Shown: positions 28,979-40,533, numbered from the stretch's first letter. The stretch is DNA of 64,000 bases from Lewinellaceae bacterium (GCA_016719605.1 JADJYW010000002.1:62001-126000); one strand, 5' to 3'. Program-made: numbers and translations. The notes: a model not told the origin generated them from the letters alone.

Positions 28979-30409
28979 ATGTCGGATGTACGAACACCAG
29001 TCCAAAACAAAATCCCGTTGGGGCAAAAAGCCGCTTTCGGGGCTGGTCACTTGGTCAATAATTTATTGCCGGGTGCTTTGGGAGTATTCTCTTTTTTCCT
29101 GCTCACGGCCTTTGGCATGGATCCCTTTTTGGCCGGGCTGCTTGGAGGTTTGCCGCGTTTGTACGACGCTATTACCGACCCGATCATGGGCTATATTTCC
29201 GATAACACCACGTCGAAGTACGGGCGCAGAAAGCCGTACATCCTGATCGGAGCCATCTGGAGCGGCTTGATGTTCATTGCGTTGTGGCAGCTTGATCCGG
29301 CGAATTCGCAGACGTATAACTTCTGGTATTTTCTGATCCTTTCGCTGATATTCCTGACCGGCAACACCATGTTTTCCACACCGCTCATGGGGTTGGGTTA
29401 TGAGATGAGTTCCGACTACAACGAACGCACCCGGCTGATGGGTTTTTCCCAAACCGTGGGGCAGTTAGCCTGGATGATTGTGCCCTGGTTTTGGGTGATC
29501 ATTGCCGACCCCGACTTGTTTGAATCCCAGGCAGTGGGTGTGCACCGTCTGTCCGTGGTCGTAGGCGTGGCCTGTGTGCTGTTGGGCGTGTTGCCGGCCT
29601 TGTTCTGCAAGGAAATTGACCAGACGAACCTCACGAACCGGGACGAGTTGACGCTAAAAAACCTGATGAACAATATGAAGAGCCTCCTGCGCTCCATGGT
29701 GCTGATCTTCAAAAACAAACCCTTCGTGCGGTTGTGCGGCGCCACGTTTTTGGTGTTCAACGGCTTTCAGATGGTCGCCTCGTTCAGTTATTTCATCATC
29801 GTGTTTTACCTGTTCAAGGGGGATTACGGCAGCGCAGGCACCTGGCCGGCATGGTTTTCCACCATCAGCGCGCTGGTTACCGCAGTTTTGATTATTCCAA
29901 CCATCACCTGGATGTCCAATAAATGGGGAAAAAGGAAGGCTTTTATCGTTTCCACGGTACTTTCCATTATTGGCTATCTGTTGAAATGGTGGGGGTTCAA
30001 CCCCGACAATCCCTGGTTGATCTTCATGCCCATCCCGCTCATGGTTTTTGGTATTGGCGGTCTGTTTACCCTGATGATGAGCATGACGGCGGATGTATGC
30101 GACCTGGACGAGCTGAACAACGGTATGCCTCGAAAAGAAGGCACGTTTGGCGCCATCTATTGGTGGATGGTGAAGTTGGGGCAAGGGCTTGCCTTGGTTT
30201 TGGGCGGGTTGGTGCTGAAATTGGTGGGCTTTGACCAAAACGTAGCCGTGCAAACTACGGAAACGCTGACACGCCTGCGTCTGGCCGACATTCTGGTGCC
30301 GGCATTCACGGCGGGCCTGGCTATTTGGGTGATGTGGGGCTATGATCTGACGGAGGGAAAAGCCAAAGAAATAAAAAATGAATTGGTCAGCAGGAGAGGG
30401 GAGTTGTGA
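28979..30409 (+). CDS. GPH-family (MelB-like) sugar:cation symporter
   Basis: The 476-residue protein has about twelve membrane segments and the family motif YDAITDPIMGYISDNTTSKYGRRKPYIL between helices 2 and 3 (start about residue 62). Further marks are TPLMGLGYEMSSDYNERTRLMGF and VCDLDELNNGMPRKEGTFGAIYWW in the second half, both diagnostic of GPH transporters. These carry glycosides into the cell with Na+ or H+. Here the substrate is probably glucose or short beta-glucans released by the neighbouring hydrolases, to be split inside the cell by the GH149-like enzyme. The leader 28920-28970 holds a tandem CAACCA tract. Confidence 0.92.
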   Translation: MSDVRTPVQNKIPLGQKAAFGAGHLVNNLLPGALGVFSFFLLTAFGMDPFLAGLLGGLPRLYDAITDPIMGYISDNTTSKYGRRKPYILIGAIWSGLMFIALWQLDPANSQTYNFWYFLILSLIFLTGNTMFSTPLMGLGYEMSSDYNERTRLMGFSQTVGQLAWMIVPWFWVIIADPDLFESQAVGVHRLSVVVGVACVLLGVLPALFCKEIDQTNLTNRDELTLKNLMNNMKSLLRSMVLIFKNKPFVRLCGATFLVFNGFQMVASFSYFIIVFYLFKGDYGSAGTWPAWFSTISALVTAVLIIPTITWMSNKWGKRKAFIVSTVLSIIGYLLKWWGFNPDNPWLIFMPIPLMVFGIGGLFTLMMSMTADVCDLDELNNGMPRKEGTFGAIYWWMVKLGQGLALVLGGLVLKLVGFDQNVAVQTTETLTRLRLADILVPAFTAGLAIWVMWGYDLTEGKAKEIKNELVSRRGEL

Positions 30410-30421
30410 GGCGGGCGTGAC

Positions 30422-30453
30422 AGACTTTCCAGGTTTGAAAACCTGGAAAGTCT
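30422..30453. repeat. AGACTTTCCAGGTTT palindrome
   Basis: Bases 30422-30436 and 30439-30453 form an exact 15-bp inverted repeat separated by two bases, 13 bases after the symporter stop. It belongs to the TTCCAGGTTT ... AAACCTGGAA family also seen at 42206-42240 and, diverged, within carB. It could act as a processing or termination hairpin between the symporter and the second GH17 gene. Confidence 0.85.
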
Positions 30454-30505
30454 ATAATACTCCAACAAATCATCTATTCATTCATCTATTCATACACATA
30501 AAAAG

Positions 30506-31411
30506 ATGTCGTACAGAGCAGAAAAATTCTTGAACTTCGAGGGATCCAGCCTGGTTCCGAAAGAAAGTTTTTTTGACGACAAGTCCGAAGAGGACATCCG
30601 GAGTTTATTTCTGGAAGTATTGCAAGGCGGCGTCCACGGGTTTTGCTTTAGTCTCTATGAGGATGGCCAAAAACCCGGCGATATTATCGAGGAATCGCAA
30701 ATCAGGCGTCGGATGCAAATTTTGAAACCCTATACTAAATGGGTGCGCTCGTTTTCCTGTATCGAAGGAAACGAGTTGATCCCCAAAATTGCCAAAGAGA
30801 TGGGGATCAAGACCCTGGTGGGCGCCTGGCTGGGAAAGGATGAAGAAAAAAATCGCGAAGAAATTGAAAGCCTGATCCGGTTGGCCAAGGACGGACTCGT
30901 GGATATCGCTGCGGTGGGCAACGAAGTCCTGTACCGAAAGGACTTGTCCGAAGCGGAACTCCTGGATTATATCGCGCAAGTAAAGACAGCCATTCCAGAC
31001 GTACCGGTCGGTTATGTGGATGCCTACTACGAGTTTGTGCAGCATCCTGCCATAACCGAGGCTTGCGATGTAATCCTGTGCAACTGCTACCCGTATTGGG
31101 AGGGCACCGATTTCAGGCACGCACTACAACACAAGCAGCAGATGTATAGTCAGGCGCTTCATGCGGGAAAGGGGAAACGCGTCATCATTACCGAAACGGG
31201 TTGGCCGAGCCAGGGCGAACGGTTGGGGGATGCTGTCCCGTCCTACTGGAATGCCATGAAATACTTCATCAATACTCAACTGTGGGCCATGGACGAAAAA
31301 ATCGAGGTCTTTTACTTTTCCTCCTTTGACGAATCCTGGAAGGTGGGCGCCGAGGGCGAAGTAGGCGCCTACTGGGGTATTTGGGATAAATCCGAAAAAC
31401 TGAAATTTTGA
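30506..31411 (+). CDS. Cytoplasmic GH17-like beta-1,3-glucan enzyme
   Basis: The 301-residue protein lacks a signal peptide, unlike the other GH17 in this locus. It is a compact TIM barrel with VHGFCFSLYEDGQ near the start, acid/base Glu140 in AVGNEVLYRK, DVILCNCYPYWEG in the middle, nucleophile Glu230 in ITETGWPSQG and the closing VFYFSSFDESWKVG. GH17 activity on beta-1,3-glucan is expected. The cytoplasmic location would make it a partner of the phosphorylase, either trimming or transglycosylating imported oligosaccharides. The leader 30466-30500 has a TCATCTATTCAT tandem tract of no clear role. Confidence 0.85.
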   Translation: MSYRAEKFLNFEGSSLVPKESFFDDKSEEDIRSLFLEVLQGGVHGFCFSLYEDGQKPGDIIEESQIRRRMQILKPYTKWVRSFSCIEGNELIPKIAKEMGIKTLVGAWLGKDEEKNREEIESLIRLAKDGLVDIAAVGNEVLYRKDLSEAELLDYIAQVKTAIPDVPVGYVDAYYEFVQHPAITEACDVILCNCYPYWEGTDFRHALQHKQQMYSQALHAGKGKRVIITETGWPSQGERLGDAVPSYWNAMKYFINTQLWAMDEKIEVFYFSSFDESWKVGAEGEVGAYWGIWDKSEKLKF

Positions 31412-31431
31412 ACCAACATGTTATTCAAATT

Positions 31432-31517
31432 TACCGCCGCGCTTGGTGTTTTCACCAAGCGCACTATCGTGATCCGTACTAAACGTTTGTACTTGGTGAA
31501 AACACCAAGCACGGCGG
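31432..31517. repeat. GCTTGGTG palindromic repeat, diverged copy
   Basis: The element has the two hairpins GCTTGGTGTTTTCACCAAGC and CTTGGTGAAAACACCAAG but a different, longer middle (GCACTATCGTGATCCG...). Its outer ends ACCGCCG and CGGCGGT also pair. It lies between the cytoplasmic GH17 stop and the next gene, near the end of the locus. Confidence 0.82.
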
Positions 31518-31597
31518 TGAAATTTCCGAAGTCTAAATCCCGCGAGAACATGAACCACGAGACCTATAATTGTCTATCATTCAAAAACTGTCGAATT

Positions 31598-33439
31598 ATG
31601 AAAAACATGACGATTGTTCTTCTGATGCTTGTGGCATCAGTGAACTTTGCTCAAAACGCACCAATCAATTTTGAACCGGGCGGACAAGGGGCTGCCTGGA
31701 CGTGGACTGTCTTTGAAAACAGCTCCAATCCGCCGGTGCAGATTATTTCCAATCCAGATGCAAGCGGGATAAATATGTCGGCCACCGTGGCCAAGTTCAC
31801 GGCCTTGCAAAGCGGGAATCCCTGGGCAGGCTGCGAGTCCATGCACGGCGCCGACATTGGACCATTTGTGCTGGATGCCACCAATTCTACGATCAAAATC
31901 ATGGTCTGGAAATCGGTGATCAGCGATGTGGGAATCAAGTTGGCTGCCGCTACCGGTTGGGCACAGCCGGAAAAAAAGGTCGCAAATACGCTGGTGAATC
32001 AGTGGGAAGAACTGACGTTCGATTTTTCCGGTGTTCCAAACCCGCCTTCCTCGGAAGGCCCGTACGATCAGATCATCATTTTCCCCGATTTTAATTTGAG
32101 CGGAAGAACGCAGGACAACATCGTCTATTTCGACAATATCACGTTTAGCCAAGCAGGAGGGGGCGGCAACGCACCCGCTACGGCCGCGCCAACGCCCACC
32201 CGCAATCCGGCCGACGTGATCTCCCTGTTCAGCAATGCGTACAATAATGTGCCGGTGGACACCTGGCGCACCCCCTGGTCGGCTGCCGTGCTGGAAGACA
32301 TTACGATACAGGGCAATCCGACCAAAAAGTACTCCCAACTGGACTTCGTGGGCATCGAAACCGTGGCCAACCAGCTGGATGTCACCGATATGACACATTT
32401 TCACCTGGACGTATGGTCGGCTGATTTCACCTTTTTTGGGGTCAAATTGGTGGATTTTGGCGCCGATGGCGCCTTTGGCGGCGGCGACGACGTGGAGCAT
32501 CAGGTCAATTTCACTGCACCGGCTCAGGGCCAATGGGTAAGTCTGGACATTCCATTGAGCGATTTCGCCGGGCTGACGACAAGGGAACATATCGCTCAGT
32601 ACATCCTGGTGGGCCAGCCTACCGGGACGACTACGGTTTATGTGGACAATGTATATTTTTTCAACGGGAACGTGGCCACGGCGCCAGCCACGGCCGCACC
32701 AACGCCCACCCGTGATCCGGCCAAGGTGATCTCCCTGTTCAGCGATGCGTACAACAATGTGCCGGTTGACACCTGGAGAACACCCTGGTCGGCTGCCGTG
32801 CTGGATGATATAACCATACAGGGCAACCCGACCAAGAAGTACTCTCAATTAGATTTTGTGGGCATCGAAACGGTGGCCAATCAATTGAACGTTACCGCCA
32901 TGACACATTTTCATCTGGACGTATGGTCGGCTGATTTTACCTTTTTGGGAGTCAAATTGGTGGATTTTGGCGCCAACGGCGCCTTTGGCGGCGGCGACGA
33001 CGTGGAGCATCAGGTCAATTTCACTGCACCGGCTCAGGGCCAATGGGTAAGTCTGGACATCCCGTTGAGCGATTTTATCGGGCTGACGACAAGGGAACAT
33101 ATCGCCCAGTACATCCTGGTGGGCCAGCCTACCGGGACGACTACGGTTTATGTGGACAATGTATATTTCTTCAATAACATTGGGGTCAGTACCAATAACC
33201 CGGCTGCGAGCCAAGACCACATCAAGGCGTTTCCCAATCCGGTGCGGGTTGGCGAGCAGGTTCAATTGAGTGCCGTTGCAGCGCAAGTTGAGGTGTTTGA
33301 CCTCGCCGGGAAACTGATCTTGTCGGCGCAAAACACCTCGATCATCCCCGCGGCAGGAATGAACCAGGCAGGGGTTTATGTTGTTAAGATTCGTCTCCCT
33401 GACGGGGCCATTCAAATGAAAAAACTCGTTGTGGAATAA
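31598..33439 (+). CDS. Secreted protein with duplicated carbohydrate-binding-like modules and type IX (type A) tail
   Basis: ATG 31598 starts the signal peptide MKNMTIVLLMLVASVNFAQ; upstream in-frame codons lie in a repeat. The 613-residue protein has an N-terminal jelly-roll (about 20-185, like the one in the lipoprotein at 19411), then two almost identical modules of about 170 residues. Each starts AAPTPTR-(N/D)-P, has VISLFS-(N/D)-AYNNVPVDTW and ends TTTVYVDNVYFFN. A type A sorting tail follows (IKAFPNPVRVGEQVQLS ... IPAAGMNQAGVYVVKI). The modules match those of the lipoprotein gene at 19411, so both probably bind the same glucan, one anchored by lipid and one exported by the type IX system. 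No catalytic residues are evident. Confidence 0.8.
   Translation: MKNMTIVLLMLVASVNFAQNAPINFEPGGQGAAWTWTVFENSSNPPVQIISNPDASGINMSATVAKFTALQSGNPWAGCESMHGADIGPFVLDATNSTIKIMVWKSVISDVGIKLAAATGWAQPEKKVANTLVNQWEELTFDFSGVPNPPSSEGPYDQIIIFPDFNLSGRTQDNIVYFDNITFSQAGGGGNAPATAAPTPTRNPADVISLFSNAYNNVPVDTWRTPWSAAVLEDITIQGNPTKKYSQLDFVGIETVANQLDVTDMTHFHLDVWSADFTFFGVKLVDFGADGAFGGGDDVEHQVNFTAPAQGQWVSLDIPLSDFAGLTTREHIAQYILVGQPTGTTTVYVDNVYFFNGNVATAPATAAPTPTRDPAKVISLFSDAYNNVPVDTWRTPWSAAVLDDITIQGNPTKKYSQLDFVGIETVANQLNVTAMTHFHLDVWSADFTFLGVKLVDFGANGAFGGGDDVEHQVNFTAPAQGQWVSLDIPLSDFIGLTTREHIAQYILVGQPTGTTTVYVDNVYFFNNIGVSTNNPAASQDHIKAFPNPVRVGEQVQLSAVAAQVEVFDLAGKLILSAQNTSIIPAAGMNQAGVYVVKIRLPDGAIQMKKLVVE
32176..33180. repeat. 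Recent in-frame tandem duplication of a binding module
   Basis: About 505 bases starting at 32176 repeat from about 32681, with long identical stretches (for example around 32500-32640 and 33005-33165) and only scattered substitutions. The duplication is in frame, so one carbohydrate-binding-like module became two. Confidence 0.85.
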
Positions 33440-33562
33440 CTTGTACGTTCTGCCAATTTTCGGGTGAATGCTTGATATACTTTAAGTTAACGGGGTGGCT
33501 GCCAGTCACCCCGTTACTTTTCCGGGATAGTTCCTGCTCTTGTAACGTGTTTTATCGTGGTT

Positions 33563-36271
33563 ATGCCCAACTCGTTGAAGAAATTATCGGCGTGTCTTCT
33601 CCTGCTTTTTTGCGGGGCAATAACGGATTTTGCCCAGGTTCTCCCGGAGAAAGGTGTTCCATTGCTGCAAAACTTCACGCCGGCGCAGTATTATGACAAA
33701 GGCAAAATCTGGGATATTCGCGCTGCTCCCAACGGTATTATTTACATGGCAGCCGACAAGGGGCTGTTGGAATACGATGGCAGAACCTGGAATAGTTTCA
33801 AGGGCAGCAAGGGCTTTACCCGGTCGTTGCTGGTGCTGAATGATTCGCTGATCTATACCGGCTCTGATCTGGATTTCGGTGTCTGGCGAAAAAATAACTA
33901 TCAAAAATTTGAATACACTTCTTTGTACCCATTTCAGGAGGTGGTTCAGGAGGTCAACGAAGAGTTTTGGAAAATTCACCGGCAAAGGGATGACATTGTT
34001 TTTGTATCCTCCCAAAATATCTATGTGCATAAAGACCGGCAACTTATCCGAATAGCCGCTCCGCACCGGATTGCAAATAGTTTTTCCGTGAACGGCATCT
34101 TGTATTTTGCCGATGAAAAACTTGGCCTATACATTTTTGATGGCTTTGCACTTAAAAAGGTGTTTGAATATCCTCAGAATACAAAATTCCATATTTCAGG
34201 TATTTATGAAGATGCAAGAGGGCTGGTACTGGCTACCCGGGATGCCGGTCTGTACCGCTATGCGTCCGGGAGTTTGAACAGATTGGACAATGCTTTGTCG
34301 GAAGAACTGAAAGTCGCCAAGGTGTTCAATTTTGAACCGATTGGTCAATTGTATCTGGCATTCGGCACGGTGCTCAAGGGCTTGTATATCGCCGATTTGG
34401 ACGGTAACATCATTCACCATGTGAACAAGTACAAAGGATTGTCCAGCAATACGGTTTTGTGCTTGCACTATAGCCCGTCAGGGAAACTGTGGCTGGGAAT
34501 GGATTATGGAGTCGCTGCGTTGAATTTAAAAAGCAGGTTCACAACGTTCTACGATTACAGAGGAGATTTTGGCGCCGGCTATACGGCATTGCTGAAAGAC
34601 GGTGATTTTTACTTGGGAACCAACCAAGGGCTTTACTGTTGCCGATGGGAGGATCTGAACGACAATTTGGAGTTTTTCAGGTTTCAACTCATCCGGGGAA
34701 CGGAAGGACAGGTCTGGAGTTTGGAAAACATAGACAACTCCTTGCTCATGGGGCACGACAAAGGCTTGTTTTTGCTCAAAGGGAACACTGTCGAAAAACT
34801 GAATGGCCAGGATGGAGCCTGGACGATTTTGCCATACAAGGACTATCTGTTGACCGGAAATTACAACGGTATCTCTATCTTCAAAAAATCAGGAGCAGCG
34901 TGGAAATTCCTGAAAAAGATGGACCTCATCGCAGGTTCCTGCAACCAAATCATACTCGAAAACGATAGTATTCTGTGGATCAATATCCCCAATTTTGGCA
35001 TTATCAGGGCTGTTCTGGACAAGGATTTATATCCTGCTGACAGGTTGATTTTTCCGGAAGCGACTTTTGAGGGGAATGATCCGTTCCTTTTGAAAGATGA
35101 GCAGGGAGTACATCTCGCAACCGATCAATTTCAATACACGTTCAATGCCGCAGAGCGGAAATTTATCCAGAAGGAAATCCCGGCAAATGCCTCGTCGGGA
35201 GCAGGGGAATTGTTGTCCAGGGTGTATCAATCCCGGGCACTGCATCCCGACTATGCGTTTTATCCTGCAAGTAACGGCTTTCTCCTGAAACACTTGAAAT
35301 CTACTGCCGGCATAACCCAGGACAGGTTTTCGATAGTTTTCAGAGGAATTGAAGCCTTCAATAATGATCAGCGAGTAGCGGTTGAGCCGGAAATGAAAGT
35401 GCCGTACAGCCTCAATAATTTTGAAATAAAATACATTGTACCCGGTTACGATGATGTCGTTTATCAATACAAATTGAATGATTCCGACCATTGGAGTCCC
35501 TGGGTGTCCGAAAATTCGACCAAACTGATTGACTTAAATGTCGGCACGCATACCTTGTTGGTTCGGGCAAAAATCCAGGATACGGTCACGGGCTTCAGTC
35601 CAATTTCCTTTCGCGTTGCACCGCCCTGGTACCTTTCCTGGCTTGCATTCCTCTCTTATTTGATCCTGTTGTCTTCGGCGGTGTATGCTATTCACTATTG
35701 GAAGAAACAGTCCCTAAAGAAACAGCAGGACAAATTGTTGCAGCGAAAACAAGACGCCCTGCGGGAACAGGCCGAACAACACAAACAGGAAATTTTGTCT
35801 CTGGAACAAGAGCGCTTACAGGCAGAATACAATCAGTTGAAAAAGAACCTGCGGAGTAAAACCATAGAACTGGCCAAACAAGCCAGGGAGAACGAGGAAA
35901 AAAACCGATTGCTCCTTTCCTTGAAAGAGAAGTGTGCAATGGCTCAGGAAAACCCTTCCCTTTTCAAAATGAAATGGAAAGAGATGGAGCGCTTGCTGGA
36001 GTCCTACATCAAAGCAGAAGACCAAATTTTTGAAATACAGATTGACGAACTACACCAGGAATTTTTCAAAAAGCTGAAAACGAAATTCCAGAGCTTATCA
36101 AATCATGATCTCCGGATGTGCGCCTACCTGAAAATAGGCATTGATTCCAAGGAAATAGCCGAAATTTTGCACATCCAGCCTTCCAGTTTTTATATCAGCC
36201 GCTCGCGCCTTCGGAAGAAACTGGAACTGAAGGCGGATGAAAATTTGTATGACTTTTTGAATTCGGTGTAG
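33563..36271 (+). CDS. Membrane-bound propeller sensor with triple-tyrosine domain and LuxR-like HTH
   Basis: The 902-residue protein has a signal peptide (SLKKLSACLLLLFCGAITDFAQ) and an N-terminal two-propeller region with Reg_prop-type blades (ENIDNSLLMGHDKGLFLL, GKLWLGMDYGVAALN). A Y_Y_Y domain follows (FEIKYIVPGYDDVVYQYKL). One membrane helix (WLAFLSYLILLSSAVYAIHYW, about residues 690-710) leads to a long coiled coil rich in Gln/Glu. The C-terminal helix-turn-helix is of the LuxR type (LSNHDLRMCAYLKIGIDSKE, then IAEILHIQPSSFYISRSRLRKKL). There is no kinase, so signal and DNA binding sit on one chain, as in SusR-like regulators. Being last in the glucan locus, it is the likely regulator. 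ATG 33563 is preferred over a GTG six bases upstream. Confidence 0.85.
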   Translation: MPNSLKKLSACLLLLFCGAITDFAQVLPEKGVPLLQNFTPAQYYDKGKIWDIRAAPNGIIYMAADKGLLEYDGRTWNSFKGSKGFTRSLLVLNDSLIYTGSDLDFGVWRKNNYQKFEYTSLYPFQEVVQEVNEEFWKIHRQRDDIVFVSSQNIYVHKDRQLIRIAAPHRIANSFSVNGILYFADEKLGLYIFDGFALKKVFEYPQNTKFHISGIYEDARGLVLATRDAGLYRYASGSLNRLDNALSEELKVAKVFNFEPIGQLYLAFGTVLKGLYIADLDGNIIHHVNKYKGLSSNTVLCLHYSPSGKLWLGMDYGVAALNLKSRFTTFYDYRGDFGAGYTALLKDGDFYLGTNQGLYCCRWEDLNDNLEFFRFQLIRGTEGQVWSLENIDNSLLMGHDKGLFLLKGNTVEKLNGQDGAWTILPYKDYLLTGNYNGISIFKKSGAAWKFLKKMDLIAGSCNQIILENDSILWINIPNFGIIRAVLDKDLYPADRLIFPEATFEGNDPFLLKDEQGVHLATDQFQYTFNAAERKFIQKEIPANASSGAGELLSRVYQSRALHPDYAFYPASNGFLLKHLKSTAGITQDRFSIVFRGIEAFNNDQRVAVEPEMKVPYSLNNFEIKYIVPGYDDVVYQYKLNDSDHWSPWVSENSTKLIDLNVGTHTLLVRAKIQDTVTGFSPISFRVAPPWYLSWLAFLSYLILLSSAVYAIHYWKKQSLKKQQDKLLQRKQDALREQAEQHKQEILSLEQERLQAEYNQLKKNLRSKTIELAKQARENEEKNRLLLSLKEKCAMAQENPSLFKMKWKEMERLLESYIKAEDQIFEIQIDELHQEFFKKLKTKFQSLSNHDLRMCAYLKIGIDSKEIAEILHIQPSSFYISRSRLRKKLELKADENLYDFLNSV

Positions 36272-36285
36272 GGGCGGCTCCCTCA

Positions 36286-36395
36286 ATTGTACAAATACAT
36301 ACTCCGATTCCGCTCTAACTCATGGAAGTGCGGGGTTTTCAAATCCTTGATGAAGTAGATTGCTTTAGTAGCAGTTTTTCGTTTCCCGGGAAGTC
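36286..36395 (-). pseudogene. Duplicated 3' end of carB beyond the toxin gene
   Basis: Bases 36288-36395 align with 37011-37118, the last part of carB, with decay increasing away from the stop codon. Read on the minus strand it gives KAIYFIKDLKTPHFHELERN followed by RSMYLYN and a stop, the CarB C-terminus with a few changes. The match begins right at the stop of the DUF5615 gene. Confidence 0.88.
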
Positions 36396-36747
36396 AAAAG
36401 TGGACAGTAACTCGGTCGCGGTCCATTTCAATCACGCTATTCTGCTCCAATAACTGGCTCAACTGCGGCCAATTAGATTCAAACAGGGCGACCATGTCCC
36501 GGTTGATCATGTTGCCCGCCGTTAGGAACAGCAACTTGTAAGGCTGTCCTTTTAAAAGATAATAATCAAAAAAATCGCTGTCTTTGGAGATCACGATGCG
36601 CTGCTCGGCAACGGATATACTGATAATTGTCAAATCGCCGGTTAAATTTTTATCGGGCAGATCAAGGGTGTGCAACACATCATAGCCCTGCTCTTGTAGC
36701 CATCGAGCCAAGCGAGAAGGTAGTTGCGCATCAACGATAAACTTCAT
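36394..36747 (-). CDS. DUF5615 PIN-like toxin
   Basis: The 117-residue protein has the DUF5615 pattern: MKFIVDAQLPSRLARWLQEQ with an acidic residue at position 6, DVLHTLDLPDKNLTGD, then RIVISKDSDFFDYYLLKGQP with the second acidic cluster. The fold is PIN-like, so an RNase is plausible but unproven. It overlaps the upstream DUF433 gene by four bases (ATGA), the standard arrangement of this toxin-antitoxin pair. Its stop codon lies exactly where a duplicated carB tail begins. Confidence 0.88.
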   Translation of the reverse strand: MKFIVDAQLPSRLARWLQEQGYDVLHTLDLPDKNLTGDLTIISISVAEQRIVISKDSDFFDYYLLKGQPYKLLFLTAGNMINRDMVALFESNWPQLSQLLEQNSVIEMDRDRVTVHF

Positions 36748-36977
36748 GCTGCAAGCACTTTATGAATGCTTTTAACCTGGGTGAGTTTAGCGGCAAAAAC
36801 GAGGCAAGCCCTAATGTCTTCTCGTTCCAGGTCAGGATAGTCTTCCAGTAATTCGTTCTCGGTCATACCTGCCGAAAGCAAGTCAAGGATCATCTCCACC
36901 GGGTAGCGCATATTGCGGATAGTGGGCTTGCCGAAACAGACGTTTGGGTTGAGCGTGATGCGGTTGAGTAGGTTCAT
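36744..36977 (-). CDS. DUF433 antitoxin
   Basis: The 77-residue protein matches DUF433: RITLNPNVCFGKPTIRNMRY at the start and PVEMILDLLSAGMTENELLE plus DYPDLEREDIRACLVFAA, a helical DNA-binding type domain. DUF433 proteins pair with DUF5615 toxins and usually repress their own promoter. The start lies 29 bases after the carB stop on the same strand, with its own TACTTTTG box at 36994-37001 in that gap. Confidence 0.88.
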   Translation of the reverse strand: MNLLNRITLNPNVCFGKPTIRNMRYPVEMILDLLSAGMTENELLEDYPDLEREDIRACLVFAAKLTQVKSIHKVLAA

Positions 36978-36993
36978 CTTGCTGAATTTTCCA

Positions 36994-37001
36994 CAAAAGT
37001 A
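36994..37001 (-). promoter_or_regulatory. TACTTTTG -7 box for the DUF433/DUF5615 pair
   Basis: On the minus strand the bases read TACTTTTG, 17 bases upstream of the antitoxin start and just after the carB stop. A TTTG lies 14 bases further upstream, inside the last codons of carB. The same box with the same spacing lies ahead of the ankyrin gene (15949-15956). Confidence 0.5.
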
Positions 37002-37006
37002 CGCCC

Positions 37007-39883
<2,877 letters not shown>

Positions 39884-39952
39884 TGTTTCGATTGGTGCGA
39901 TTTTTTCGATTGCCGGCGTCCCTCTCCGGTAAAAGGGCAGGCTTTAAAAAAA

Positions 39953-39989
39953 ATGCCGGAACCCCGGTTTGAAAACCCGAATTCCGGCA
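39953..39989. terminator. Hairpin in the leader between carB and a divergent small gene
   Basis: ATGCCGGAA at 39953-39961 pairs with TTCCGGCAT at 39981-39989, and the inner bases also pair with two mismatches. On the minus strand an A-run on the plus strand (39945-39952) becomes a T-run directly after the stem, so for carB this looks like an intrinsic terminator in the leader. Confidence 0.5.
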
Positions 39990-40035
39990 TGACCGAAGTG
40001 AAGTACGATTGATCTCGTTTTTTCATTTCGGGGGG

Positions 40036-40043
40036 CGAAGGTA
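40036..40043 (-). promoter_or_regulatory. TACCTTCG box, possible carB promoter
   Basis: On the minus strand the bases read TACCTTCG followed by CCCCCC, the same text as ahead of the betaine-lipid gene at 55940-55947. It deviates from TAnnTTTG by one base. It would give carB a leader of about 150 bases containing the hairpin at 39953-39989. Confidence 0.35.
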
Positions 40044-40102
40044 GGAAAAGGTTTGGCGTATTTCCAATTTCCTGTCCCTGGAGTCTTGCATCCAATTTTC
40101 TT

Positions 40103-40110
40103 TAGATTTG
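40103..40110 (+). promoter_or_regulatory. TAGATTTG -7 box for the small basic protein gene
   Basis: TAGATTTG fits TAnnTTTG and lies 33 bases before the ATG at 40144. A TTG at 40086 is 14 bases upstream, closer than usual. Confidence 0.4.
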
Positions 40111-40143
40111 CGGCTTCTTTCACTGTTTCCTAAACATAAAACT

Positions 40144-40344
40144 ATGTCCGACGAAAAGAACGATCCCACGCCAAACGAAAAAGAAAAACCCGCTGCACCG
40201 AAAAAGCCGGCGGTCATTCCCCCCGGGAAAAACCCGCAGAGCATGTTCAACAAAAAAAACAACCGCTCTTTGCTATCCAAAGCCGGTGGTTCCAAGATGA
40301 AAGGCAGCGGATTCAAGGGCGGTGGTATGAAAAAAGGGAAGTAG
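40144..40344 (+). CDS. Small basic lysine/proline-rich hypothetical protein
   Basis: The start is set at ATG 40144, just after the promoter-like box; this gives 66 residues. The composition is strongly biased: an acidic start (MSDEKNDPTPNEKEK), a Pro/Lys middle (PAAPKKPAVIPPGKNPQS), then a Gly/Lys tail (SKMKGSGFKGGGMKKGK). I know no family. The charge pattern suggests a nucleic-acid or ribosome-associated protein, but that is only an inference from composition. It is followed by 189 bases with no recognisable gene and then the desaturase. Confidence 0.55.
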   Translation: MSDEKNDPTPNEKEKPAAPKKPAVIPPGKNPQSMFNKKNNRSLLSKAGGSKMKGSGFKGGGMKKGK

Positions 40345-40533
40345 GGGGGCTTGCCGGTGTCGGTACGCAAGTCAAGCAGTTGTTTGCCCGCTTGCAGGCT
40401 GGAGCAAGTGGGATGAATTTGCATCTGCAATGCAGATTTTGCATGAATGCCCCCGGCGTGTCAACCGCTTCGTACTTTGTGGCGAATTTTTCATTTTTTC
40501 GCTTTTTCAGCGATTCACTCAACCTGACACTAC

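Noticed and set aside
31637..32848. Minus-strand frame of 403 codons opposite the binding-module gene
   Set aside because: It mirrors the duplicated modules and has no recognisable protein text.
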